The translations under genes were made by a program, and so were the position numbers. Shown in pieces: positions 54,221-64,000 of a stretch of DNA of 64,000 nucleotides; position 1 is the stretch's first letter, and the number at the start of each line of letters is the position of its first letter. Source of the stretch: Mustela lutreola (lineage: Eukaryota > Chordata > Mammalia > Carnivora > Mustelidae). The stretch spans positions 57,012,001 through 57,076,000 of the forward strand of contig NC_081305.1 in assembly GCF_030435805.1 (NCBI RefSeq), given 5' to 3'. Below the pieces are notes generated by a model, which was not told the origin of the DNA, made no database searches, and was given only the letters and a program-made list of their open reading frames with translations.

Positions 54221-54608
54221 GGATGGCCAGATTATTTTATTTAGGATCCATGGGCCACATAGCAAGAGTGTGCTGGGAATGTTGTCAGAAATTGTACCCA
54301 GCGCCAGATGTTAAATGTACAGGATCTGGATGGCTGAAGGCGGTTTTACAACTGTGTAAGTTTCAGGATGATGTGGTTGGAGGGTTAACAGGCTTGGAAA
54401 ACCCATTCTCGGGACTTCCCATGACTTGGCTGGACTTCACCCAGATTCTTCCGGAGGCTACATGACTTGTAACATTGCAACAGATCGAATGCAGAAGCAG
54501 CTCTGAGAATCCAGTTGTCTTTTATTGAGCTAGACATTAAGTATTCTCAAAAATGTGAAATAATGCCACTCTTCTCATTAAATTTTTTTGTTTTGGAAAA
54601 CAGCAGTT

Positions 54609-54781
54609 TTCTTTCTTTCTTTTTAAGATTGTATTTATTTATTTGACACAGAGAGAGAGCACAAGCAAGGGGAGCAACAGGCAGAGAGAAAGGGAGAAGC
54701 AGACTCCTCACCGGCAAGGAGTCAGACACTGGGCTCGATCCCAGGACCCCAGGATCATGACCGGAACAACCCAGGCGCCCA
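54609..54781 (-). mobile_element. CanSINE
   Basis: 'aaaacagca'-type words flank it; the head end is shortened. Confidence 0.83.
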
Positions 54782-54815
54782 AACACAGCACTTTTTATTT
54801 AAAATGTTGTTTATG

Positions 54816-55575
54816 CTAAAATGCAAGGAGTTTCCAAATGTCCAGCAAGAGAGGCACCTGGGTGGATCAGTTAAGCGTCTGACTCTTGATTTCAGCTCAG
54901 ATCATGATCTCAGGTCCTGGGATCGAGCCCCACACTGGGCTCTCTGCTCAGTGGGGACCTTGCTTCCCGCCTCTCTCTCCCTGCCTTTCTGCCTGCTTGT
55001 GATCTCTGTCTGTCAAATAAATAAATAAATTTTTTAAAAACATTCTCTCGTTCCCTCTCCCTCTGCCTCTCCCCCCACTTTGCTCATGCTCTCTCTCAAA
55101 AAAAGTTAAAAAAATTAAAAACAGATGAATGGATAAACCAAGTGTGATACATACATTCAATGGAATATTACTTGGCCTTAGAAAGGGAGGAAATTCTGAC
55201 ACATGCTACAGCTTGGATGAAACTTGACCACAGGATGTTAAGTGAAATGAGAAAGATACAAAAGGACAAATATTGGATTACTATGAGGCACATAATATGA
55301 GGCTTATATGAGATCATAGGACAGGCAAACTCTGAGGCAGAAAATAGACTAGAGGTTACCTGGGATTGAGGAAGGGGGGAGGCGGAATGGGGAGCATTGT
55401 TCGATGGGTACAGAGTTTCAGTTTGGGAAGATGGAAACATTCTGGAAAGGAATGGTAGTGATCCTTGCAGGACAGTGTGAATGTTCTTCATGTTACTAAC
55501 TGTGCACCTAAAATGTTTAAAATGGTAAATTTTACGTTACATATATTTTGCCACAATAAAATATTTACCAAAAAT
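54816..55575 (+). mobile_element. L1 3' end split by SINE sequence
   Basis: 'ttccaaatgtccagcaagag' is cut by SINE sequence and resumes at 55117 with 'aacagatgaatggataaacc'. It ends 'tatattttgccacaataaaa'. Confidence 0.72.
54852..55110 (+). mobile_element. Composite CanSINE
   Basis: A complete copy to about 55040 is followed by the 3' half of another ('ctctccctctgcctctcccc'). This suggests one copy inserted in another. Confidence 0.8.
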
Positions 55576-55639
55576 GTAATGAATTTATTATGGTTATTTT
55601 AAATGACTCCATAAGTAAATTTTTTAACTTCTCAGTCTT

Positions 55640-55744
55640 TTTTTTTTACTTTTATGTAATCTCCATACCCAATGTCGGGCTCAAACCCACAACCCAGAGA
55701 CCATGAGCCACTGGCTCCACCCGCTGAGCCAGCTAGGCGCCCCT
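55640..55744 (-). mobile_element. Short tRNA-only CanSINE
   Basis: 'acttctcag' is duplicated on both sides; ends 'gagccagctaggcgcccc'. Confidence 0.82.
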
Positions 55745-55842
55745 TGAACTTCTCAGCCTTAATTTAACACTAAATATTAATAGGCACAACTCACATACAC
55801 AAGAGCTGTTTGGGGTCCTCAATAATTTTTAAGGCTGTAGGA

Positions 55843-56025
55843 GGGCGTAGGTGGCTCAGTGGGTTAAAGCCTTTGCCTTTAGCTCAGGTCATAATCCCAG
55901 GATCTGGGGATCAAACCCCACATCGGGCTTTCTGCTCAGCAGGGAGTCTGCTTCCTCCTCTCTCTGCCTGCCTCTCTGCCTACTTGTGATCTCTGACAAA
56001 TAAATAAATAAAATCTTTAATAATA
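55843..56025 (+). mobile_element. CanSINE
   Basis: 'taatttttaag' words flank it; the head is GAGGGCGTAGGTGGCTCAG. Confidence 0.87.
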
Positions 56026-56184
56026 GTAATTTTTAAGATTGTTAAAAAAAAAAATCCTAAGAGAAACAAGTTTGAGAACTTCTGCTCTGTGAGCAACTGA
56101 GCTGAGCCTGAGCTAACTGTCCCTGACACATCTCTGCCAGAATCAACCAATTCCCGATTAAAAGGCAAAAAAATGTAGTTTTAG

Positions 56185-56265
56185 GTTTCTTCCGGCCGAA
56201 GCAGACAGGCGACATCTAGTGGAAGTACGAGGTATTGCTTGACGGCGCGAAATTTCTCGGTAATT
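56185..56265. promoter_or_regulatory. Compact CpG-containing block with ETS, CTCF and E2F-like motifs
   Basis: CTTCCGGCC (about 56190), a CTCF-like CCACTAGATGTCGC on the minus strand (56222-56209) and GGCGCGAAA (56244-56252, E2F-like) fall within 65 bases. CpGs are rare around it. Function is inferred from motifs only. Confidence 0.4.
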
Positions 56266-56284
56266 TTGTAGCGGACACAACTCA

Positions 56285-56480
56285 GTGCTCTCTCACAAAC
56301 ACACACAAGATTAAACTCACACACACACGCACACGGTCAAACACGCCTTCACACACACAAACTCTCATACAGACCCACATACACAAACATACACAAACAC
56401 ACACAGCAATACTGTAACACAGAGACCCAGCCTCACATATGGGCACACAGTCACACACGCATACACACACGACACTAAAA
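56285..56480 (+). repeat. Degenerate (CA)n tract
   Basis: About 195 bases are dominated by ACACAC words with interruptions. Valine/cysteine-rich minus-strand frames here come from this repeat. Confidence 0.9.
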
Positions 56481-57029
56481 ATAGCATGATTAACAAAAGG
56501 CACTTAGTAAATGACCCCCATTCTCTCTTTTTTTTATTGTAATGGAAAATGAGTTTCTTCACAAAGCCATTAAATAAATGTTGAACAAGTAATTAAGATG
56601 AATCTAGGTTTGGCAGCATGCCCGATTAGAGGTCCACGATCCCTTAGCTGAAGTCCTTGGGGACGGATGCATTTCAGAACTCAGAACTGCTCCAGTTTTA
56701 GAAAGGCAATTCTGAGCTAATGCTATATTTTGCGTAACACTCCCAGGGGCCTGAGGCAGCCCCCTCCCCATCAGACATGTTCATATATTTGCAGCAAAAC
56801 ACGTGTGAAAATTCACACCAAAAGGAGATAAAATAAAGAGCGTAAATAACTCCTATTAGTTCACCTGCCACCACGTGGGCCAAAATTACCCCCAAAGAAA
56901 TATTTCTCGGTTGTCACAGCTTTTACAAATTCGGAACTGTGGATAAGGGACAAGGGGTACTGTTAGCAGACCCCTCGCAAGTGCAGGCACTTAGATTCCA
57001 GCTTGGATTGTAAACCTGGGATTCCATCC

Positions 57030-57720
57030 CCGGGGAGGTGGTGACTGGGCAGACGGCGACCCTTCGGCGCCCCCTCCTGGCAGTCCCACCCCTTGCAGCT
57101 CGGCTGCAGAAGGGATGTCTACGGACTTTGGCCTGATCCAGCGATGGGTCCTGATTGGCCTAAACCATCCGAGTAATCCCGCCTTCACTTGCCAGTAAAG
57201 TGGTTGAACCCAAGGCTTAACCAACCGCACCTGACCGTTGGCTCAGGCTCAGGCATTGGCTCCAGGTTTGTCATGTGACATACACTGATCCAATGAAACT
57301 GAAGGAAGGTCCTTCAGTACACCAATAGGGGCCAGGCCCCCGTCCCTCCGAGGGATGGGAAGGAGTTCAGGGAGGCGCCCTGCGAAGCCGCTCGGGCATG
57401 AGGCTGACTCTATACAGAGAAAGAACCAGAAACGGTTTGCTGAGGGCCCAGCTGTCCGACAGCGCCACCGTGCTGGGGCCAAGGCCATGCTTCCCCGGCG
57501 ACGGCATGGCGGGTACTAGTGCCCGCCCGCTACCACCCCACCCAGCACTCTGATGGGCAGCCTTTGCTTGAGGACCCCGAGAAACAAACCGCCACCCCGA
57601 CTCCTTCGGGACCCTGTGCCAGCCTCAGGCCCTCTGGCCCAGTCCCTCCTTCTCTCCCTCCTCTCACGGCAACCAGAGGGGTGGAGGCGCGATGGTTGCA
57701 AAACCCTGTGCTCCATTAAA
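57030..57720. promoter_or_regulatory. Orphan promoter-like block (CCAAT boxes, CpG, CTCF motif)
   Basis: It has four CCAAT boxes: 57154-57158 and 57255-57259 on the minus strand, 57290-57294 and 57322-57326 on the plus strand. An E-box GTCATGTGAC lies at 57270-57279 and a CTCF-like CCAGGAGGGGGCGCC at about 57080-57066 (minus strand). CpG density rises to about 57520. No first exon or coding frame is clear. It may serve C5AR1 or an unannotated RNA. Confidence 0.4.
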
Positions 57721-57779
57721 ATGGTTTAAATGGTACTTTTGTGCTTCGTGTACTTTACACACACCACGGATTTTGACCA

Positions 57780-58485
57780 CCCACTTTTCTTCCAGGCCAC
57801 CATCTTATCCTGATCAACCCACCATTGGCCACCACCGTCCCTCCCTCACCTGAACCACGGGAGTGGCTCCCCCCCTGGGCTCCCCACTTGGCTCCCACCC
57901 TCACCCCGTACCGCTCCTTCCCACCCCGCAATGAGAGAGTCCTGTTGACAGCTAAGCTGGCTCTGTCCCTCCTTAGCTCACAGACTTCCCATGGCTTCAC
58001 CTCACTCCAAGCAAAAGCCGAAGCCCTCAGGGCAGCCCGCAAGGCTCTGCACAATCAGTCCCCTTCTTCGCTCTCTGCTCACCTCCTCCTGCTCTCCCCA
58101 TCACTCACTCTGCTCACTCACTGGCCTCTTGGTGGTTCCTTGAACAAGCCAAGCACCTGAGCCTAAGGGCCACCGCACTTGCTGTTTCAACTTCCTGGCA
58201 CAAGCTTCCCTCAGAGATCGGCAGGCCCTGCCCTCACTTCTGCCCAGTGACCAGCAACTCCATCCCACTCTGTCACCTTGACCCTGATGATTGTCCTCCT
58301 TGGTGCTTCTTATGACTGAACATAACATATATCTAAGTTATTAATCCTATTTTTTGTCTGTGTCTCCTATAATATGTCAGCTCCCTGGAGAGCAGGAAGT
58401 TTTGCCTGTTTTGTTCATGGCTGTGATCCCAGTGCCTAAAATAATGCCTCGCACATCATAAAGGCGCAGTAAATGTTTGCTAAGC
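57780..58485 (+). mobile_element. L2 LINE 3' portion
   Basis: 'ctggcctcttggtggttcct', 'gccaccgcacttgctg', 'ttatgactgaacataac' and 'gatcccagtgcctaaaataa' follow L2 order. Confidence 0.7.
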
Positions 58486-58499
58486 CTACAATTAAGAGA

Positions 58500-58900
58500 C
58501 AGTGGCCAAAAAAGAGACTGAGAGATCATGAAGAGAGACCAGCACAGGGGAGGCGATAGGGCAGAGGGGGCTAAACCAGGGAAGAAATGAGAAAGTAGTT
58601 TGGGTGGGAGAGCAAGGTGGGCCTGTGGGGGCAAAATGGGAGAGGGAGAAGAAAGGGAGAGAAAAGCAAGAGTGTGAGTCAGAGAGTCGAGTGAGGGACA
58701 GAGGCCAATGCTACACTGAGACAGGTCAGGGGAAGACAGGCAGAGACACATGAGAGGAGGGCGGGAGAGGATGGTAGAGAGGGAGACACAGAGACAGGAA
58801 GAGAAACTGAGGGATGGGGAGAAATGGAGCTGGGGAGAAGAGGGCAGGAAGCTAGAAAGACAGTCCCAGGGGAACAGAGAGGCAGCAGCAGTCCCCACCT
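58500..58900 (+). repeat. Purine-rich degenerate simple sequence
   Basis: GAGAGA and GGGAGA words dominate. The minus-strand 175-codon frame across it is S/L/P-rich and not a gene. Confidence 0.65.
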
Positions 58901-59044
58901 CCAACTCACCACTTGCTGGTCTCCAGAAGCTCCAGATTGACTTGATGTCCCTTGGGATCCAGGCTGGAGTTTTTGAATCCCTGAGGGACAGAAGCGGGTG
59001 GAGAGAAAGAACATGTGATGCTGTTCAAAAGGCTCCAGGCAGAT

Positions 59045-59212
59045 CACTAGCTTATTTAATCCTCACTGAAACTCTGTACTATTATCATCTTCGCTTTACA
59101 GGACCAGAAAGGTTGAGGAACCTGCCCAAGGTCACAGAGCCAGTGAGAGGAGGAAGAGCGGGAATTTGAATCTGGGCATCTTGGCCCTAGAATCAGTGCT
59201 CTTTAACCATCA
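59045..59212 (-). mobile_element. MIR SINE
   Basis: 'ttatttaatcctcactgaaa', 'cctgcccaaggtcacagagc' and 'tttgaatctgggcatcttgg'. Confidence 0.72.
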
Positions 59213-60155
59213 CCTGTGCTAACTATAAAGGGGCGCTGTCTTCCTGGGTTCCCCTTCCATCTGGAGACCCCCTCTGAGAAGTGGTGCTGGAAGGGTAGAA
59301 GGGAGGAAGGCAGGCAACCAGAATGACTGACATTCTCAGCCCAGTCCTCATCCACAGATGTCCCAGCCTGAGGGAGGAGGCTAAGCTTCACTCTTCTGCG
59401 AAAGTCCCAGTTCAAGGGACGAGGCTAGACAGGAAAACTGCTTCCTGCCTATAGGGTCCAATGTTCTGCCCAGAGCCAGGCCTGTCTTCTGGGTAGGAAG
59501 AAAGACTAAACTACCTTTGACTCTTTCAGCAGGACCTAAGTTTCTCTGCCTCTGTCCATCAGGAGTGATGGAGACCAGGGAGGTTGTACTCCTCTTCAAA
59601 GGCAGCACAGCGCTGGTAACTTCCTCTGTGATTTCCAGGGAGGCAGAGAAGCCCACTACCACCCCTGTCCACCCTCCTCTCTCAGACCCCAGGATGAAGG
59701 CCTCAGTCCCTTCCAGTAGCATCCTGACGTCTCAGGGTGACTGAGCTTCTATCCCTGACATTGTAATTATAGTAGTCACAATCCCCCAAACCCTAATTCT
59801 TGCCTGAAATCATCCCATCTCTCCCCTCATCTCCTGTGTTGTAATAGGAGGGCAGACCCTCTACCTCCCTCCAGACGCCCTCCTCTTCTGCCCCAAGTAT
59901 CCGCAGAGCTGTGAGGTCCTTCACACTGTCTGACCTTCAACTGCCCCATTGCAGAGAAGCCTCCTCCCAGGCCCAAAAACCACATGATGGCGAGAGAAGA
60001 ACACACACCTCACCCCCACCCAGGTCAGGGGAGAAGCCACCCGATCCACCCAGGGCAAGAGAAATGAAGATCAGACGCGGGTAAGGCCTTCCCCTCACAA
60101 ACTTGAAAGTAGAGCCATCTCGCAAACAATACAACACAGCACCGGGCAGTTGGGG
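59213..60155. other. Unique sequence downstream of INAFM1, no gene seen
   Basis: Moderate GC. Overlapping frames up to 113 codons show no domain. Confidence 0.45.
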
Positions 60156-60161
60156 CTGGAA

Positions 60162-60167
60162 TTTATT
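60162..60167 (-). terminator. INAFM1: Poly(A) signal of INAFM1
   Basis: AATAAA on the minus strand, 315 bases after the INAFM1 stop codon, followed by a short G/T-containing stretch. Confidence 0.75.
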
Positions 60168-60482
60168 GCACAAGGACATGGACACGGAGATTGAGACAGG
60201 AGGGCGGTGGGCTCTATGCTCAAAATACTAGGGAGGGTGTCAGGAAGCAGAGGTCAGGATGGGCTCTGCCAGATGGTAGAGGACCCCGGCCTGACGGTAG
60301 AGGAGCGAGGCCCCGGGCCAGCTCCCCTTGGCGCCCCCACCCCCATTCTTCTGGATGACGACTCCGGAGACGCTAGGCGAAGTCATGAAGAGGGAGCCCG
60401 GGCCCAACCGGGTAACGGAGCATCCGCCGTGGGGGCGCGGGCTCTCGAGAGGCGGCGATCCAGCTTGGGTTGGAAGAGGGGG

Positions 60483-61120
<638 letters not shown>

Positions 61121-61955
61121 CAAGCTAAGGCTTAACTAGCGTCCCGACCCCACCCCTCACTTAGCTCTGACCCCGCCCTGGGCCTGCAAAGATAGCTCCC
61201 TGCGCTTCCGACTACCGCCCCGCTTCGGTGTGATGCCCACACCTCTTACCTGAGAGCCCGCCCAGAGCCTGGCCCCGCCCTCCCCTTTCTGGCCTCCTCC
61301 CCCAGCCTTAACCCCATCCCCTTTCGGGATTTAGACTTCTCCCATGCATCCAGCCCCGCCTCCGAGCTCCACGGCCTTGCGAGGTTCAAGCCTCACAAAG
61401 CACCCCAGTCCTTAGCCCGCAGGCCCGCTCCGCTTCTAACTTGCCTTTCTCTGAATCAGACTCGAAATCTATTGCATTCGAAGCCACCCTCTTCTCTCCC
61501 TGGACTCGCGCTCTGTAGTCCAGGCTCCACCCCTTTCCTCCGCCTCACTCCACTAGTTCTAGCACCGTACTGAACACGCCCCCGACCGAGGGCTGCACCC
61601 CACACCCGCATTAGGAACGCCCATCTAAACCGGCTCTCGCCGCTCCATCCACATCTAAGGCCATCCTGCGCTCTAACTCCGTCCGCCAGACTTCTGGCCC
61701 GGCGCCGGCATCCTAACCACGCCCCCGGCAGGACCTCCTCCGTACTTAGTGTCCTGAGGCCTAAACACCCCCGAAGTCCCAGCTGGGCCCCACAACCCAA
61801 TCACGCCCCTTCCCCAACTCCTCCCCACCACCCTCTATTTCTCCCTCTCCCTAAAGTCACGGGATTCAGAGCGGTCTCCGGGGAGGAGAGAGCGCAGCCT
61901 GGGAATCCAGACTAACCCCCTCCTGCCGCCCCCACCCCATCAAGGCGGGGAAGCT

Positions 61956-61996
61956 TCAGTCCCCTCCCAGCAGCGTCTTCAGGAATTCGGGGAGGC
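61956..61996 (-). CDS. Candidate alternative terminal exon C (LPEFLKTLLGGD)
   Basis: A strong 3' splice site precedes it on the minus strand: CTGATAC branch-like word, a long pyrimidine tract and CTCCCGCAG|GCC. Joined to the exon at 63530-63622 (which ends in phase 1) it reads on in frame as G-LPEFLKTLLGGD and stops. I do not recognise the peptide and see no nearby poly(A) signal, so this is tentative. Confidence 0.3.
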
Positions 61997-62153
61997 CTGC
62001 GGGAGGAGGGGAGGGGAGGGAAGACGTATCAGGGGGGTGGAGAAAGGAAGACCCCCTTCCTCCCGCCTCTTCCGCCACGGAAAAGCCCGCCAAGCATAGC
62101 AACCCAGCCTGCCCTGCCAGAAACACAGTTCAAAGGTTAGCGGAAGCACTGCG

Positions 62154-62159
62154 TTTAAT
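62154..62159 (-). terminator. Poly(A) signal ATTAAA after exon B
   Basis: It lies 345 bases past the exon B stop codon on the minus strand. It fits a transcript end that is separate from both CCDC9 and INAFM1. Confidence 0.5.
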
Positions 62160-62503
62160 AGGCGACGGGGCCCGGTAATTCCGAGTCCAGTGGAAGAGTC
62201 ACCGGCTATCTGCCAGGCCCCAGATGTAAACCGGGAGGCAACAATCTAGGCCCGGGGACCGGCATCTATCACCCCATGGCTTCCATTAGGTGGGTGATTA
62301 GGGGCGTCTCAGCCCTCCCGGTGCCACGGCGCCCCCCGAAGCGTGAGACTGGACTATTGCCCTGGCCCCACCCCGTTCACGGTCCCTGGCTCCGCCCCCC
62401 TTACATTTAACCCTCTTCTGGCGGGAGTGTGACGGAAGCAGAGGACAGAGGCGCAAGGCGGCAGGTTAGTGCAGAGCGCGGAGGCCACGGTCGGCGGGCG
62501 CGG

Positions 62504-62607
62504 TCAGCGGGCGGCCCCCGGTGGCGGAGCGGCAGCCACCACCTTGCAGAAACGCACCCTCTGGAAGTCGGTGATCTCCGCGGTCTCCTGGCCCTCGGTG
62601 CCCGCCT
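62504..62607 (-). CDS. Candidate terminal exon B, possible CCDC9 alternative C-terminus
   Basis: A good acceptor, CTGCCTCTTCTTTCCTCAG|AG, opens an exon that continues the frame of exon A and ends at TGA. The coding part is 104 bases and translates to AGTEGQETAEITDF, then QRVRFCKVVAAAPPPGAAR. RVRF fits the RVxF type of protein phosphatase 1 docking motif. I do not recognise the protein. It may be an alternative 3' end of CCDC9 or a small separate gene; it is too short for ordinary frame listing. Confidence 0.45.
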
Positions 62608-62609
62608 CT

Positions 62610-63529
62610 GAGGAAAGAAGAGGCAGTCAGCGGAGGGGACAGTCTCCCTAGCCCTCCACCAGGACACCTCCTCCCCCGCCCGTCCAGTTCTGTCTCTGAT
62701 CCCAACTAAGCCCGGCTGCAGTCGCCCCGTGCTAAATGGTTTATGGGTTTCGGACTCCCCTCATCTTCGCAAAGGACCCACAAGCTGCGTGTACCCCAAC
62801 AGAAGCCTGTTTACAATCGATGAAATCATTGTAGTCACCCTAAACTCTGTCCTCGCACACCCCAGCCGCCGCCCCCCTCACACTCCCACAGGCATAAACT
62901 GACTCCCATCACGCCCGCCTTATTGGACCTGTCCCTCTCTGCCCTTGCCCACGAAGAGTGCTAACCAGATCTCCTTGGCTCTGCCCCAAACTCTAACCCT
63001 GCTCCTGGGGAGGTCCCTGGATCGCAACCTAGTTTGATGGAGGTGGAAGCAGCCTTGGGCCCAACATTCTCATGGGGGTCTGCGTTTCTAATTTATCCTA
63101 CGTGGTTAGACCTCAAAAAGCCAATCCTGCCCTCAGCTAAATCTGTATTTCTACCCCTCTCCTATTTAAATTCCTAATTTTGCCCTCAGCCCCGCCCCCT
63201 TGAACCTAGCCCCACCCCATTACTTTTAGAGGACATCCCCAGACACCGGGGTCTGCCTCCAAATCCCAGTCCCATCTCGGCTCCACCTCCTCACAGCCCC
63301 CCGCCCTCCACTCAATCCCCAGCACGAGATTCTCCAGTTAGCTCCACCGCCTTGACCTTGGCCCCAGTCTCGCAGGATCCTAGCACTGTAGCCTCACCCC
63401 CACGTCCACAGCTATGCCCCACATACCCAGCTCCACTCTTGTCCTACTCTCCCCAAACCCTCCCCTCAGCGCCAGAGGGAGAAAAAGAGGAAGGAAGCAG
63501 GCCCCATTGGGCCCCGTCCACTCCCCCAC
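62610..63529 (-). other. Presumed intron between exons A and B
   Basis: No repeat or gene seen; CCCC- and GCCCC-rich on the plus strand. It would be 922 bases from donor (63529) to acceptor (62608). Confidence 0.4.
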
Positions 63530-63622
63530 CTGGAGCTGCGTCAGACCTTTCCTCCTCTGCTTTCTGGGTTCCTGGGAGGCTGGGCCCACTCTCCAGGGAG
63601 GCAGGGGCTGGCTGGTCACCTC
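63530..63622 (-). CDS. Candidate internal exon A downstream of CCDC9
   Basis: The acceptor CCTCCTTCCCCAG|GAGG and donor GCTCCAG|GTGGGG enclose exactly 93 bases, open in one frame: GDQPAPASLESGPSLPGTQK, then AEEERSDAAP. Both junctions are phase 1, so the exon can be skipped or included without shifting the frame. It has no ATG, so an upstream exon must supply the start, most simply CCDC9. It begins 115 bases past the CCDC9 poly(A) cleavage region. Not recognised as a known protein. Confidence 0.45.
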
Positions 63623-63752
63623 CTGGGGAAGGAGGAGGCCCAGTCAAGTCCCTACCCCTCCCAATTCTCCCCCACCCTGAGAGAGAAGGCCCTGGGGGAG
63701 AGAGGGGTGTTCAAGGACACACTTGGGGAGTATCATTTGAGGACTTGAACTC

Positions 63753-63758
63753 TTTATT
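63753..63758 (-). terminator. CCDC9: Poly(A) signal of CCDC9
   Basis: AATAAA on the minus strand, about 150 bases after the CCDC9 stop codon. Confidence 0.8.
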
Positions 63759-63905
63759 GGGGACGGGGCATTCCAGAGACAGGCATGGACTGTCTTCCCA
63801 GCCACCAGGGCGGTGGGGCACCCATGGTCCCGGGGCCCAGCCCCAGACAGCCCCCACAGCCAGTGCACCCCCGGAGCGCGTGCGTACACACACAAGCAGC
63901 TAGCT

Positions 63906-64000
63906 TCATGCATTTCCAAAAGGCCAGGCCTCGCCCAGGGACAGGACACCAGCCGGGTGGGCATCCCAGGGAGAATTCAGCTCCATCTCTTCACCCCAGT
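63906..64000 (-). CDS. CCDC9: Coiled-coil domain-containing protein 9, C-terminal end (partial)
   Basis: The frame entering from the right edge reads WGEEMELNSPWDAHPAG, then VLSLGEAWPFGNA and stop. It matches the human CCDC9 C-terminus (DWGEEVELNSP ... LSPGEAWPFESV) as I remember it. CCDC9 is an RNA-associated protein reported as an exon-junction-complex-linked factor. Only about 30 residues are inside the window; the rest lies beyond base 64000. The position next to INAFM1 agrees with human gene order. Confidence 0.88.
   Translation of the reverse strand, partial: WGEEMELNSPWDAHPAGVLSLGEAWPFGNA

Larger units (their letters stand above)
54440..56092 (+). mobile_element. Ancient DNA transposon 3' part, split by L1 and SINEs
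   Basis: Pieces at 54440-54608, 54782-54815, 55575-55639, 55745-55842 and 56026-56092 join into one known mammalian repeat order: 'gatcgaatgcagaagcagct', 'aatgccactcttctcattaa', 'gggtcctcaataatttttaa', 'acaagtttgagaacttctgc'. It is probably hAT-like; the name is uncertain. Confidence 0.55.

Noticed and set aside
58377-58904. 175-codon minus-strand frame
   Set aside because: Runs across purine-rich simple sequence and the end of an L2; low-complexity S/L/P translation.

Overview
This is nuclear DNA of a carnivore, most likely a mustelid-type caniform. The main evidence is the very dense load (about 75 copies) of tRNA-derived CanSINEs. Many have the youngest form: a GGCGCCTGGGTGGCTCAG head, a CTACTTGTGATCTCT segment and an AAATAAATAAAATCTTT tail. 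Older mammalian repeats (MIR, L2, L1, hAT DNA transposons, MaLR LTRs) form the background. Protein matches come from memory of the human families; no search was run.

The gene order is that of human 19q13.32 (CCDC9 - INAFM1 - C5AR1 - C5AR2 - DHX34), with every gene on the minus strand, so transcription runs from high to low coordinates. From right to left the window holds: the last coding exon of CCDC9 (63906-64000) with its poly(A) signal; two or three previously unlabelled, phase-compatible exons downstream of it (63530-63622, 62504-62607, perhaps 61956-61996); the single-exon gene INAFM1 (60483-60911) in a CpG island; about 24 kb of intergenic DNA; C5AR1, whose first exon supplies only the ATG (36141-36143) and whose 9.6-kb intron leads to the main coding exon (25449-26504); C5AR2, with a single coding exon (9279-10292) behind a 5'UTR splice acceptor; and the CpG-island promoter and non-coding first exon of DHX34 (about 3874-3960), whose coding exons lie off the left edge.

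C5AR1 and C5AR2 are the two receptors for complement C5a. C5AR1 is the classical G-protein-coupled form (DRF and NPIIY motifs). C5AR2 is the atypical form (DLC and NPVLF), which signals poorly through G proteins. Both reading frames look intact and have the lengths usual for their families (352 and 337 residues). The C5AR1 promoter carries C/EBP-, PU.1-, RUNX- and CCAAT-type motifs fitting myeloid expression. A pair of PU.1-type sites at 20.25 kb is a candidate promoter or enhancer for C5AR2.

The intergenic and intronic DNA is a nested mosaic. Old L1, L2, hAT and LTR copies are split by CanSINEs, and CanSINEs are repeatedly inserted into the tails of other CanSINEs. Notable items are a solo retroviral LTR sitting inside a CanSINE (37155-37706), a palindromic insertion inside a CanSINE that appears copied from 3.2 kb away (52526-52590), a 1.1-kb pyrimidine-rich tract, and two compact CpG-containing regulatory blocks at 56.2 and 57.0-57.5 kb.
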